A stretch of 13,097 nucleotides of DNA from Glomus cerebriforme (taxonomy: Eukaryota; Glomeromycota; Glomeromycetes; Glomerales; Glomeraceae), in assembly GCA_003550305.1 (NCBI GenBank), contig QKYT01000095.1:46189-59285 (forward strand). The letters run 5' to 3'. Every line of letters starts with the position of its first letter. Positions within the stretch are counted from its first letter, which is position 1. A model generated the notes under the pieces. That model did no database searches and was not told the DNA's origin. It was given only the letters and a program-made list of their open reading frames with translations. Of the stretch, positions 1 through 9,133 are shown one piece after another. A program made the translations under genes and the position numbers.

Positions 1-85
1 GTTAAAATAGTTTATCACGTGTATATTTAATGAGTGACACGCTCCTGGGGATTACCCATTTATTTCATGGGGAGGGGAATACCAT

Positions 86-111
86 GGTTTTTTTTCCTTT
101 GGGAAAAAACC
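86..111. repeat. T-rich/A-rich inverted repeat
   Basis: GGTTTTTTTTCC (86-97) and GGGAAAAAACC (101-111) can pair around the loop TTT, with one or two unpaired bases. It directly follows a CCATGG palindrome (82-87). It could be a cruciform or transcript hairpin; the function is unknown. Confidence 0.4.
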
Positions 112-223
112 CTATTAATCCCAAATAAATAATACTTATTCGAAAAAGAACTTAAAATATAAAATATTTTAAACGTTAATTATACGGAAAAATTATATTA
201 TAAATAAAAAACCAGGTTAAAAA

Positions 224-262
224 TTGGCGGGTGCTGCGTACCTGCTACGGCACAAGTACCAA
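224..262. repeat. Imperfect hairpin upstream of the kinase gene
   Basis: The arms are TTGG (224-227) with CCAA (259-262), GTGC (231-234) with GCAC (250-253), and CGTA (237-240) with TACG (246-249), around the loop CCTGC. The stretch is GC-rich against a strongly AT-rich background. It may be a transposon-end remnant or a structured element; the sequence alone does not decide. Confidence 0.5.
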
Positions 263-289
263 CTGATTCATACACAATTTCAGATAACT

Positions 290-309
290 TTCATGCATTC
301 ATGCATGAA
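290..309. repeat. Perfect 9-bp inverted repeat (ATGCAT core)
   Basis: The arms TTCATGCAT (290-298) and ATGCATGAA (301-309) are exact reverse complements separated by TC. The site lies about 120 bp before the kinase ATG, so it could be a dimeric protein-binding site. It also contains the direct repeat CATGCAT-T-CATGCAT. No regulator is inferred. Confidence 0.6.
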
Positions 310-431
310 CGACTAAACCGATTATATAATTATATGAAAATTCAAAAATTGAATTTAATGCAAAATATTCTTTTTACATTAAAAAAAAAATCATTCTTTT
401 TCGTAGTAAATATTTTTGTTATTATTAAATT

Positions 432-2944
432 ATGACCGAAGATAATATTGATAATCCAAACGAATGGATTGAAGAAGCTATTTATAAAAAACATATTAAA
501 TATTATGATTATAATCATTTTAGTAATTTTAAAGAAATTGGTTCTGGAAATTTCGGAAAAGTTTATCGTGCGAATTGGAAAAATTCAGAACAATATTTAG
601 CTTTAAAATCTTTTTATAATTTTAACAAAGCTACAGCTAAAGAAATTATTGAAGAAGTAATTAAATTTATACATTTTTATTATTATATTATTATTATAAT
701 TATTATTGTTTTTATTCCTATATGTAAAAAAAAAAAAAAAATCGAATTTATTTTTAGTTAATACTTCAACGTGAAGTTGATTTTCATAATAATGTTATTC
801 GTTTCTTTGGAATTACATCGGGTATTATTAAATATCTAATATATATATTTTTTTACTGTTTTTTTAATAACATTAGAAAATTAATTAAAAAAAAAATTCT
901 TTTTATATTAGAAAATAATCAAAATGCTTTATCGAAACATTATTCATTAGTAATGGAGTATGCGGATGGTGGAACACTCAGACAATATTTAAAAAAAAAT
1001 ATTAATAATCTTACTTGGAATGATAAATTCAAAACCGCCTATCAACTGGCTTGTGCTGTTTCATGTTTGCATAATGAAGGAATTGTGCATAGTGATTTGG
1101 TAATTAAATTATATAATATAATGGATGAAAATATGTAATGTTAATATACATTACAGCAGTATATCTCATATCCTTCTTTCTATCTAATTCTACATTTTTA
1201 CATAAATTTTATTAACAAAGTTATATTTTTTTTTTCATTTTATACTTTTATAATAGCACTCCGGTAACATCCTAATTCATCAAAATTCTGTTAAATTATC
1301 CGATTTTGGTTTATCAAAAAGGATTGGAGAAGTAATAATAGTCAAGCTAAATTATTTGGTGTTATACCTTATATTGATCCAAAAAAATTTATCAATCGAA
1401 AATACAAATTAAATCAAAAAAGCGATGTATATAGTGTTGGAATATTGCTTTGGGAGATATCTAGTGGTCAACCACCTTTTTATACTGAAGGTGATTACGA
1501 TATTAGTTTAGTCTTGAGTATTATAAAAGGAGATAGAGAAACTCCTATTCCTGATACTCCTGTGGTTTATGTTAAGCTTTATACCGGTAAATATATTTTA
1601 AAATGTTCACTATTTAAACTTTAAAATTATTACTTATGAAAAATTTTTATTCAATTTATAGAATGTTGGAATGAAGAACCGGACAATCGCCCAACTATAA
1701 GTCAAGTAGTTGATCGATTGAAAAATATTACATTTACAAATGATAATATGAAAGAAGAAAATGATCAAACAGATAATAATAATTTAGATAGTACTATAAT
1801 CACAAATATCACAGATCTTAATAATTCATCTAGTGGTATAAATAATTTTGTTACAAATGAAGTAAATGAAGCAATAAAATGGATATATGAACCATCAGTA
1901 GAACAAGTTGATGAATTAATTTATTTTATTAAAATGAAGCTAAATGAAGGAAATGAATTGAAAAAGAGTATGATTGATGATTATTGTGATAATAATTCTT
2001 TTAATTTACAAGGAATTTATAATTTGTTATCAAATAATCAAAATCAAGGTCAAAATTCTATCTTTTTACTTGGAATTTTTAATCATTTAGGAATTAAAAC
2101 TAGTATTAATGTACAAATGGCAATTCAATTATATCAAAAAGCAGCAGAATTAGGTCATAATATAGCTCAATGTAGACTTGCTCATATGTACAAAAATGGA
2201 GAAGGTGTTGATATAGATTATAAGAAAGCTTTTGAATTATTTAAAGAATCAGCTCAAGGTGAATATCCAGAAGGAATAACAGAGCTGGGAATTTGTTATG
2301 ATAAAGGAATTGGAACAAATGTCAATAAGAATATGTCAGTTGAATTATTTAGAAAAGCAGCATATTTAAATAGTAGTAAGGCTCAATATTATCTTGGTAT
2401 TAAGTATAAAGATGGCATAGATATTGATAAAGATGGTTTTAAAGCTTTTGAATTATTTAAAGAATCGGCCGAAAGAGGTTATTTGGATGGATTAAATATG
2501 TTAGGAGAATGTTATTATAATGGAATTGGAACCAATATTGATAGACAAATAGCATTTAAATTGTTCCAAAAGGCTGCAAATTTAGGAAATAGCGCAGCTG
2601 AATACAATATTGCTCTTATGTATCAAAATGAAGAATTTATTGAAGAAGATCATAAGAAATCTTATAAACCAGCCGGAGGAGTATATTCACAATTATTTGG
2701 TTTTTTAACAAATAAAATGACAAGTCATTTTACAGATGAAACATTTCCATTTCCTGAAGAATTTCAAAAAATAGATAAATTAGTAACAAAGGTTGTTCGG
2801 ATTAATAATAAAAATTTTGACGAGAAACTTAAGTCCGACTTAAATGAGGCAGGAAAATCTCCACTTTTTACAAATGTTGAAAAGTATAAAGAAGAAGGAG
2901 TTTTTAAAGATTTAAAAGATTTAAAAAGTTTTCTAGATGAGTAA
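432..2944 (+). CDS. Protein kinase fused to Sel1 repeats, frameshifted in the activation loop
   Basis: Five exons, all joined by GT-AG introns: 432-656, 758-821, 912-1099, 1257-1586, 1662-2944. The ATG at 432 is preceded by an in-frame TAA at 426-428. The kinase domain shows a glycine loop GSGNFGKV (residues 37-44), the ATP-binding Lys in LALK (K59), a catalytic loop VHSDLHSGN (D158, N163) and SDFG (D175). After the activation loop come PYIDP, KSDVYSVGILLWE and CWNEEPDNRP, the usual C-lobe order. Exon 5 continues into about five 36-residue Sel1 repeats and an unrecognised 90-residue tail. Two oddities: the HRD Arg is Ser, and exon 4 loses one base net between about 1311 and 1331. Read as is, the product stops at 1410-1412 after about 210 residues; if the shift is an assembly error, the product is about 696 residues. 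Such kinase-Sel1 proteins are abundant in Rhizophagus; substrates are unknown. This is either a pseudogene or a sequence error. Confidence 0.82.
1311..1331 (+). other. Frameshift zone in kinase exon 4
   Basis: From 1257 the frame reads through the catalytic loop, DFG and LSKRIGE. From 1331 the family-like continuation SNNSQAKLFG lies in another frame. The span 1257-1330 is 74 bases, so one base is missing (or two are extra). An A-run at 1316-1320 is a natural slippage point. The ten-base stretch GTAATAATAG at 1332 resembles a GT-AG pair but is far too short to be an intron. Confidence 0.8.
2054..2647 (+). repeat. Sel1-like repeat array within the kinase gene
   Basis: Five units of 36 codons and one partial unit, starting near 2054, 2162, 2270, 2378, 2486 and 2594. 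They carry the Sel1 signature of alternating LG/Y.G.G and A..LF.KAA/ESA helices. The first unit is the most diverged and the last lacks its second helix. Odd and even units differ, so the array has a two-unit (72-residue) period. Sel1 repeats form alpha-solenoid scaffolds that bind protein partners, so this part probably selects the kinase's partners. Confidence 0.8.
2225..2466 (+). repeat. 26-bp exact direct repeat, 216 bp apart, in the Sel1 array
   Basis: Positions 2225-2250 and 2441-2466 are identical (encoding KAFELFKES). An 11-bp match, GGAATTGGAAC at 2306-2316 and 2522-2532, has the same 216-bp spacing. The spacing equals two Sel1 units, which points to duplication of a two-repeat block. 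Confidence 0.75.
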
Positions 2945-3720
2945 TTTAACGGATGTAATAGGGTGGGAGATATCTTAAAAATGAATGCATAATAATAATG
3001 TAGCTTGAAAATTTTTCGACGTAGTTTGACTGAATAGATAAATTATTTAATAATTTTGTTAATTGTGACAAGAACATCAAATTTACAACATACGATCCTT
3101 ATTATTAAGTATTTTTTTTCAATTCGTAGTTTAGATTTCATGATTATGAGATATTTCAAAATTTTATCATTCCTTTTGGATCTGTCCATGTAGTCTTTTT
3201 ACTCAATATATTTCCTTATTTCACATTCATTTTATATGTATCGAGTATATTTTTAGACAATTTTAAACTAATTTCTTTAACGGACATGAGCTTGATCGTT
3301 AATAAAAGCATCTAATCCAGATAGTGAATAATAAGCATTTGTCTTACTAATGAAAAAGATTCATATTATTTGGTTTATCTAAAATCCAAATTTAAATCTG
3401 GATATTCGTCCGGACTGGTTTCAAACGGATTTGATTCCATTTGATCATTCCCTAGTTCATTGTAGTTGTAGCAGCCACTCAAGAGGGGACCTAGTTAAAT
3501 CTTTAATGCGTTTCACGATATGAAGCTAACCGCATCACGTTAATGTGTCACGGGATTGTTAAACTACATTTGGCTGTGTGTAATGGCTGTGCTTATTTGT
3601 ATTGTTAAGTACACACAACTCAAAAAAACGAATGCTAGATAAATACTATAGATCGATTTATCTTTTGTACTGGTTAAATGAAACTAATATAATTAATTAT
3701 TTAATAAAACCTCCGTAATA
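2945..3720. other. Intergenic: kinase 3' flank and Neo1 promoter
   Basis: No coding frame is seen. The left part is AT-rich 3' flank. Around 3384-3403 there is a near-perfect palindrome. From about 3410 to 3600 the DNA is less AT-rich and holds small repeats: TGGCTGTG at 3571-3578 and 3584-3591, and a GTGTGTA/TACACAC inverted pair at 3576-3582 and 3610-3616. These lie 100-150 bp before the Neo1 start and are candidate promoter elements. Confidence 0.5.
3384..3403. repeat. 20-bp near-palindrome centred on ATTTAAAT
   Basis: ATCCA and TGGAT arms flank ATTTAAAT; all positions pair except one A/C pair. The 8-bp ATCCAGAT at 3313-3320 is an inverted copy of ATCTGGAT in the right arm. A GTCCGGAC palindrome follows a few bases downstream (3408-3415). 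Function unknown; possibly old repeat DNA. Confidence 0.45.
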
Positions 3721-6700
3721 ATGGTGAGAGAACCTTCTATAGCTTTAAAAACTATTATGCCTTTTTCAGAGAATAGGGTAAAACAAAGAAGTTCAGATTT
3801 AGAAGACGAAGCACCTTTAATTCAAAATCAACATGACGATTGGGCAGAGGTCAGTTTAACTATATAAAAGTTTGAATTTAATACTTCTCTATTATAGAAA
3901 AGTAGGTTCATGGCTTTTAACCTTCCCCATATATCAGATACAGATCCCACGGGAATTCTTATATACAAATCACACAGTAAACAGTAGAAGACTAATACTT
4001 TCCTCTTGTATATATAATATCAAATAAAAAAAGTTGTATTTGAAAATTAATGTAATTGTTTGTTTTTGTTATTAGTCATCTCCAACATCTTCAGTATCTT
4101 CGAGGAGACGTCGTAATGTAAGATCTTCAGCATCAACGACTGTTATTTCACCGTCGAGAACTCCACAAAATAAGACACGAACGATCTCATTTAAGGCTAC
4201 AGGTAGGTTTGTTGCTTATTATTTAATCATTTTGAAAGAAAATCTTTTTATATAAAATTAAATGACAATAATTCATAATTTTAGATAAAGTGAAAGATAA
4301 ATATCCACCAAATGTTGTTCGAAATCAAAAATATAATTTGATTACCTTTTTTCCGTTGGTGTTTTATCAACAGGTAAAACATTAATTAATCATTTGATAA
4401 ATTTTAAATTTTAACGATTATTGAATTTAATACTAATTTTTACCTTTCTTTTTAAAGTTTCACATATTCATTAATTTATATTTTCTTCTCGTGGCACTAT
4501 CTCAGTTTATTCCGCCATTAAAAATTGGTAAGATAAATTTAGTTAGATAAACTATATCTAGTACAATTAATATAATAATCATATAGTTTAATATATTTTT
4601 TTTTAGGTTATATCATCACATACTTTGGTCCGTTATGTTTTGTGATTATTGTAACAATGGGTAAAGAAGCATATGATGATTGGAAAAGGTACAAACGGGA
4701 TCAAGAAAATAATTCTCAAAAATATCAAATAATGACAAAGAATGGTATTAAACTTGTACCAAGTTCAAAAATAAGAGTTGGAGATTTAATTATAATTAAT
4801 AAAGATCAAAGAGTATGTTAAAGAATTTTTTAAAAAGTTATTTTAAATAGTTTCAAGAAATTAATTACTTATTAATTTATTTAATAAAAAGATTCCTGCA
4901 GATTTGATATTGCTCCGGACAACAGAAACAAGTGGTGCTTGTTTTATTAGAACTGATCAGTTAGATGGTGAAACTGATTGGAAGCTAAGGTATTTTATCT
5001 ATAATTTTTATAAAAGAGAAAGAGATTATGAGGAATGAAAATTTGATTTGGAAAATTTATATTATTAAGGATTTCGAAATTTATTTTAAATTTATTTATT
5101 ATAGATTAGCTGTTCCATATTGTCAAAAGTTACCTTCAGATGAAAGTCTTTTGGAAATTGATGCAGAAATATATGCTGACAGCCCACAAAAAGACATTCA
5201 TAATTTCATTGGAAATTTTTCGAAAATAGTAGCAGAAGATATTGTAAGATTGATTGATTAAAAATTTTCTTTTTTTATTATTATCATTATTAATATTAAT
5301 TTTATTATTAATATAGGTACCACAAGTTGAAGCTCTTAATGTTGAAAATACATTATGGATGAATACAGTATTGGCGTCAGGCACTGCTATCGGATTTGTT
5401 ATTTATACTGGCAAAGAGACTCGTGCTGTAATGAACACAAGTCATCCAGAAACAAAAGTTGGATTACTTGATGAAGAAATTAATCGACTTTCTAAGGTTA
5501 ATTTTAATTTTGATAAAATTAAATAATTAAAAAATTACATTGTTTAATGATGAATTATTATAGATTCTGTTCGTAGTTACATTGTTATTATCATTGTTAC
5601 TTATTGCTTTGAATGGATTTCGAGGTCTCTGGTATATTTATTTATTTCGATTCTTGATTCTCTTTTCTTCCATCATTCCAATTGGGTAAGTCTTTTTTAA
5701 TTGATGTTTATTTGATTCTTTTTTTTTTAATACAACTGTTCATTTTAATGTATTTGTTTTTTAGATTACGTGTCAACTTAGATATGGGCAAAACTGTTTA
5801 TGGGTATCAAATTATGAATGATAAAGAGATTCCTGATACAATTGTACGAACTAGTACGATACCCGAGGAACTTGGTCGGATTGAATATCTTTTGTCAGAT
5901 AAGACTGGAACACTGACTAAAAATGGTAATTGACATAAAATATAGACAATATATATTATTTTTACAAATTAAAATATATATCTATATATTTTTTAATAGA
6001 CATGGAACTCAAAAAACTTCATATGGGAACTATGGCCTATAATGTTGATACTATGGATGAAATTGCCAATCAACTTGATGCCGCATTTGGGAAGCAGCAA
6101 GGAAAAGGTATACAATATTATACGAGATATGATATAATATTTGCACATTATTAATCTTGGAATTTAATATTTAACGTATATATCGCCTTCATTCTAAGAT
6201 ACACACATGCAGAGAACATCCCGTACTGCTATTCCTGCTCCTACTATTATGGTTGGAAAGAGTCGTAGAGATATGAGTTCTAGAATAAAAGATATTGTAT
6301 TTGCTTTGGCATTATGTCATAATGTAAGTTAGAATATTTTGATAGGGATTATTAATATAAATTGTAATATAATTCTTTAATTAACAGCTTTATTATTTAG
6401 GTCACTCCCGTGATAGATTCAGATTCAGAGGTCACATATCAAGCATCATCACCAGACGAAGTTGCTATTGTGAAATGGACGGAACATGTTGGTCTTACCC
6501 TTGTTTTCCGTGATATTAATGAAATGCATCTTCGTTCAAAACATGGTGATACCTTTGAGTTTCAAATTCTTCAGATATTCCCATTCACAAGTGAAAGTAA
6601 GAGGATGGGAATTATTGTGAAAGATAAAGCTACCGATGAAATTTATTTTTACGAAAAAGGAGCAGATGTTGTAATGAGTAGGATTGTACAATATAATGAT

Positions 6701-8886
6701 TGGCTGGATGAAGAATGTGGAAATATGGCCAGGGAAGGATTGAGAACTTTAGTTGTTGCACGTAAAAAGTTATCAGAAGAGTTATATAATGATTTCGCAC
6801 GAAGGTAAAGCAAGAAAATTTTCCACCAATTAAATTATTATTTATAAATAAATCACATCTAACTAATTAATTATTTTTTAGATATCATGAAGCCAAAGTG
6901 AGTCTTTCAGATCGTAAAGCTCAAGAACAGATAGTTATAAACACAATCCTAGAACATGAGCTAGAACTTTTGGGAGTAACTGGAGTGGAGGATAAACTTC
7001 AAGATGGTGTAAAGACCACTTTAGAATTATTGAGAAATGCAGGTTTAAAAATATGGATGTTAACTGGAGATAAAATTGAAACAGCAACATGTATTGCAGT
7101 GTCTTCAAAATTAATTTCGAGGAATCAAATTATTCATCAAATATCTAAACGTATGATATCTTAATATATTTATTTGAAGTTTTTTGAAGATTTAATTGTT
7201 TACTCATATATAATTTTAATTCTATAGTTGAAGGCGTCGAAGCAGCTCATGAAGAATTGACTAATTTACAAACCAAAGGAGATTTCTGTTTAATAATTGA
7301 TGGTGAATCACTACAGATTTATATGGATCATTATCAGTATGAATTCATCGAATTGGCCGTAGAATTACCAGTAGTTGTTGCCTGTAGATGTTCTCCTACT
7401 CAAAAAGTATTATACTTTGTTTATTATTTAAGTCATGATTGAATTACAAAATTATTTCATATATGTTTATTTACTTACTTTATTGATGTAGGCTGATATA
7501 ACAAGACTCATTAAGAAATATTCAAAGAAACGAGTTTGTTGTATAGGAGATGGCGGTAATGATGTTAGCATGATTCAAGCAGCTGACGTTGGTAAGTTAT
7601 ATTATTTAAATATATGCATGTTTAGAAGATTGATTTATCTGATTATTTTTACCTATAAATAAAATTTTAGGTGTAGGAATCGTAGGAAAGGAAGGTAAAC
7701 AAGCTTCCTTGGCCGCAGATTTCTCAGTGACTCAATTCAGTTTTTTGACAAAACTATTATGTAAGTTAAACTGTTACACATTTTTTATTTAAAAATAAAA
7801 CAAATTGTATATATATTAATACTATATATAATTTTTATAGTGTGGCATGGTAGAAATAGTTATAAACGTTCTGCAAAATTGGCACAATTCGTTATTCATC
7901 GTGGTTTAATAATATCAGTTATACAAGCAGTATTTTCTGCAATATTTTATTTTGCTCCTATCGCACTTTATCAGGTAAATAAATTGAAATGATATCTTTT
8001 TATCATAATTTTAAATAATGTTAGAACAATTAATAAATAAATTTTTGTATTTAATAGGGAATATTAATTGTAGGTTATTCTACAGTTTATACAATGGCAC
8101 CAGTATTTTCACTTGTATTGGATAAAGATGTGAGGGAGAGTATAGCATTGCAATTTCCAGAATTATATAAAGAATTAACAAAGGTTATTATTCTTAATTT
8201 TTTCTATACTTCAAAAAATAAAATAAATATTCAACTTTTTTTTGTTACCTTTTATGCCTATTAGGGTCGGTCATTATCTTTGAAAACATTCTTCCAATGG
8301 TTAATGATCAGTGTTTATCAAGGTAATTTAATTATTATATCAATTTGAAATTATTTCATTTAATTAATTAATATTTATATTTTTAGGTGGTGCGATTATG
8401 ATTATGTCAATTGTACTATTTGAAGATGAGTTTATAAACATTGTTTCCATTTCTTTTACTGCTTTAATTCTTAATGAATTGTTGATGGTTGCTCTGGAGA
8501 TTAATACATGGTATGTAATTCAAAAGTATTAAATTTAAAATTTATTTTTTTATATATTTATTTCTTTACTAACTTTATAATAATCCAATAGGCACAGATT
8601 AATGTTTTTATCAGAAATTCTTACATTGGCCATATATATTGTTTCAATGATATTTTTGCCTACTTATTTTGGTAAGTAAATAAAAAGGTTATATAAATGT
8701 TTTTTTTTATTAAAATTATTTAATATTAATTTCTAATTATTTTTAACAATAGATTTGACATTTATTTTGACTGAAACATTTGTTTGGAAAGTTGTTGTAA
8801 TAACAGCAATTAGCAGTTTGCCGTTATATATTGTAAAATTTTTGAGAAGAAGATATTCTCCACCTAGTTATCTTAAACTTACATAA
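3721..8886 (+). CDS. NEO1: Neo1/ATP9-type P4-ATPase (phospholipid flippase)
   Basis: P4-ATPases move phospholipids from the outer/luminal to the cytosolic leaflet. Yeast Neo1 acts in Golgi/endosome membranes, works without a Cdc50-type partner and is essential. The spliced reading frame encodes 1083 residues, close to yeast Neo1 and animal ATP9A. Visible parts in order: a Ser/Arg-rich N-tail (about 44-85); the Neo1-type [12 protein letters not shown] block; M1-M2; actuator motif DGET (232-235); M3-M4; phosphorylation loop DKTGTLT with catalytic D432; SSPDEVA; KGAD (604-607) for nucleotide binding; LTGDK (714-716); GDGGND (821-826); then M5-M10 and a short basic tail. [19 protein letters not shown] sequence before DKTGT and [13 protein letters not shown] before M5 mark the Neo1 subgroup. 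An in-frame TAA at 3694 supports the ATG at 3721. Odd: the M4 motif reads PIGL (385-388) where family members usually have PISL. No frameshift or stop; it looks intact. Confidence 0.95.
3721..8886 (+). other. NEO1: Exon map of the Neo1-type gene (23 exons)
   Basis: Exons: 3721-3849, 4076-4202, 4285-4373, 4458-4527, 4607-4812, 4892-4989, 5105-5243, 5317-5496, 5564-5685, 5765-5925, 6000-6107, 6199-6323, 6401-6804, 6882-7150, 7228-7406, 7492-7591, 7671-7760, 7841-7974, 8058-8183, 8265-8322, 8387-8510, 8592-8671, 8753-8886. Every junction keeps frame and every intron is GT-AG. Introns 2-22 are 64-115 nt; intron 1 is 226 nt. The least certain join is the exon 12 acceptor: position 6199 keeps frame, while the nearby CAG at 6212 does not fit exon 11's phase. 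Confidence 0.85.
3850..4075 (+). other. Long first intron of Neo1 with a possible cryptic exon
   Basis: This intron is two to three times longer than the others. It contains an internal acceptor (TATTATAG ending at 3897) and a donor-like CACA/GTAAAC at 3977. These could define a 79-nt exon between introns of 48 and 99 nt. Since 79 is not a multiple of three, inclusion would break the frame. Use of the acceptor alone runs into a stop near 3985. Confidence 0.35.
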
Positions 8887-9002
8887 AGATAAATAATTTA
8901 TTTTTGTAGTATAATTAATGAATTTTTGGTACAAAAAGAAAATTGCCTGTAAATTATAAAATTCAAAGTACAATTTTTTTTTTTCATTTTTTTATAAAGT
9001 CT

Positions 9003-9008
9003 AATAAA
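9003..9008 (+). terminator. Poly(A) signal AATAAA after Neo1
   Basis: A canonical AATAAA lies 117 bases after the Neo1 stop codon (8884-8886), within a T- and A-rich 3' flank. It is a reasonable 3'-end processing signal, but AATAAA is common by chance in DNA this AT-rich. Confidence 0.45.
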
Positions 9009-9020
9009 AGCGTTAATTCA

Positions 9021-9041
9021 GGCCAAATTATAATGTTGGCC
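9021..9041. repeat. GGCCAA/TTGGCC hairpin just after the poly(A) signal
   Basis: GGCCAA (9021-9026) and TTGGCC (9036-9041) are perfect inverted repeats around a 9-nt AT loop. The start, AGGCCAAAT, recurs in direct orientation at 9520-9528. It could be a transposon-end remnant or a 3'-end structure. Confidence 0.45.
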
Positions 9042-9087
9042 AAAAATTATTACAGATAAAAATGTTGGTACCAATGATATGGTAATG

Positions 9088-9093
<6 letters not shown>

Positions 9094-9131
<38 letters not shown>
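9094..9131. repeat. 38-nt poly(A) homopolymer
   Basis: An uninterrupted run of 38 A, about 210 bases after the Neo1 stop. It could be a mononucleotide microsatellite or the tail of a retroposed sequence. I saw no clear target-site duplication beside it. The true length is uncertain in any assembly. Confidence 0.85.

Positions 9132-9133
<2 letters not shown>

Larger units (their letters stand above)
1..431. other. AT-rich 5' flank of the kinase gene with palindromes
   Basis: No open coding frame is visible. The first 60 bases hold a CACGTG hexamer at 16-21. A T-rich/A-rich inverted repeat lies at 86-111, a G+C-richer hairpin at 224-262 and a perfect 20-bp palindrome at 290-309. From 310 to the start codon the DNA is A/T runs typical of a fungal promoter and 5' UTR. 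The more GC-rich, structured part (about 30-110 and 220-310) stands out from the AT-rich background and could be the edge of an old repeat element, but I recognise no family. Confidence 0.6.

Noticed and set aside
1332..1341. GTAATAATAG as a tiny intron repairing the kinase frameshift
   Set aside because: Ten bases cannot be a spliceosomal intron, and removing ten bases would also delete residues conserved in the family-like continuation.
5136..5384. Minus-strand open frame of 82 codons
   Set aside because: It runs antisense to Neo1 exons 7 and 8 and the intron between them. The plus strand there encodes conserved P4-ATPase sequence.
6212..6323. Acceptor CAG at about 6212 for Neo1 exon 12
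   Set aside because: With exon 11 ending in phase 1 it gives an in-frame stop; the TTCTAAG acceptor before 6199 keeps the frame.
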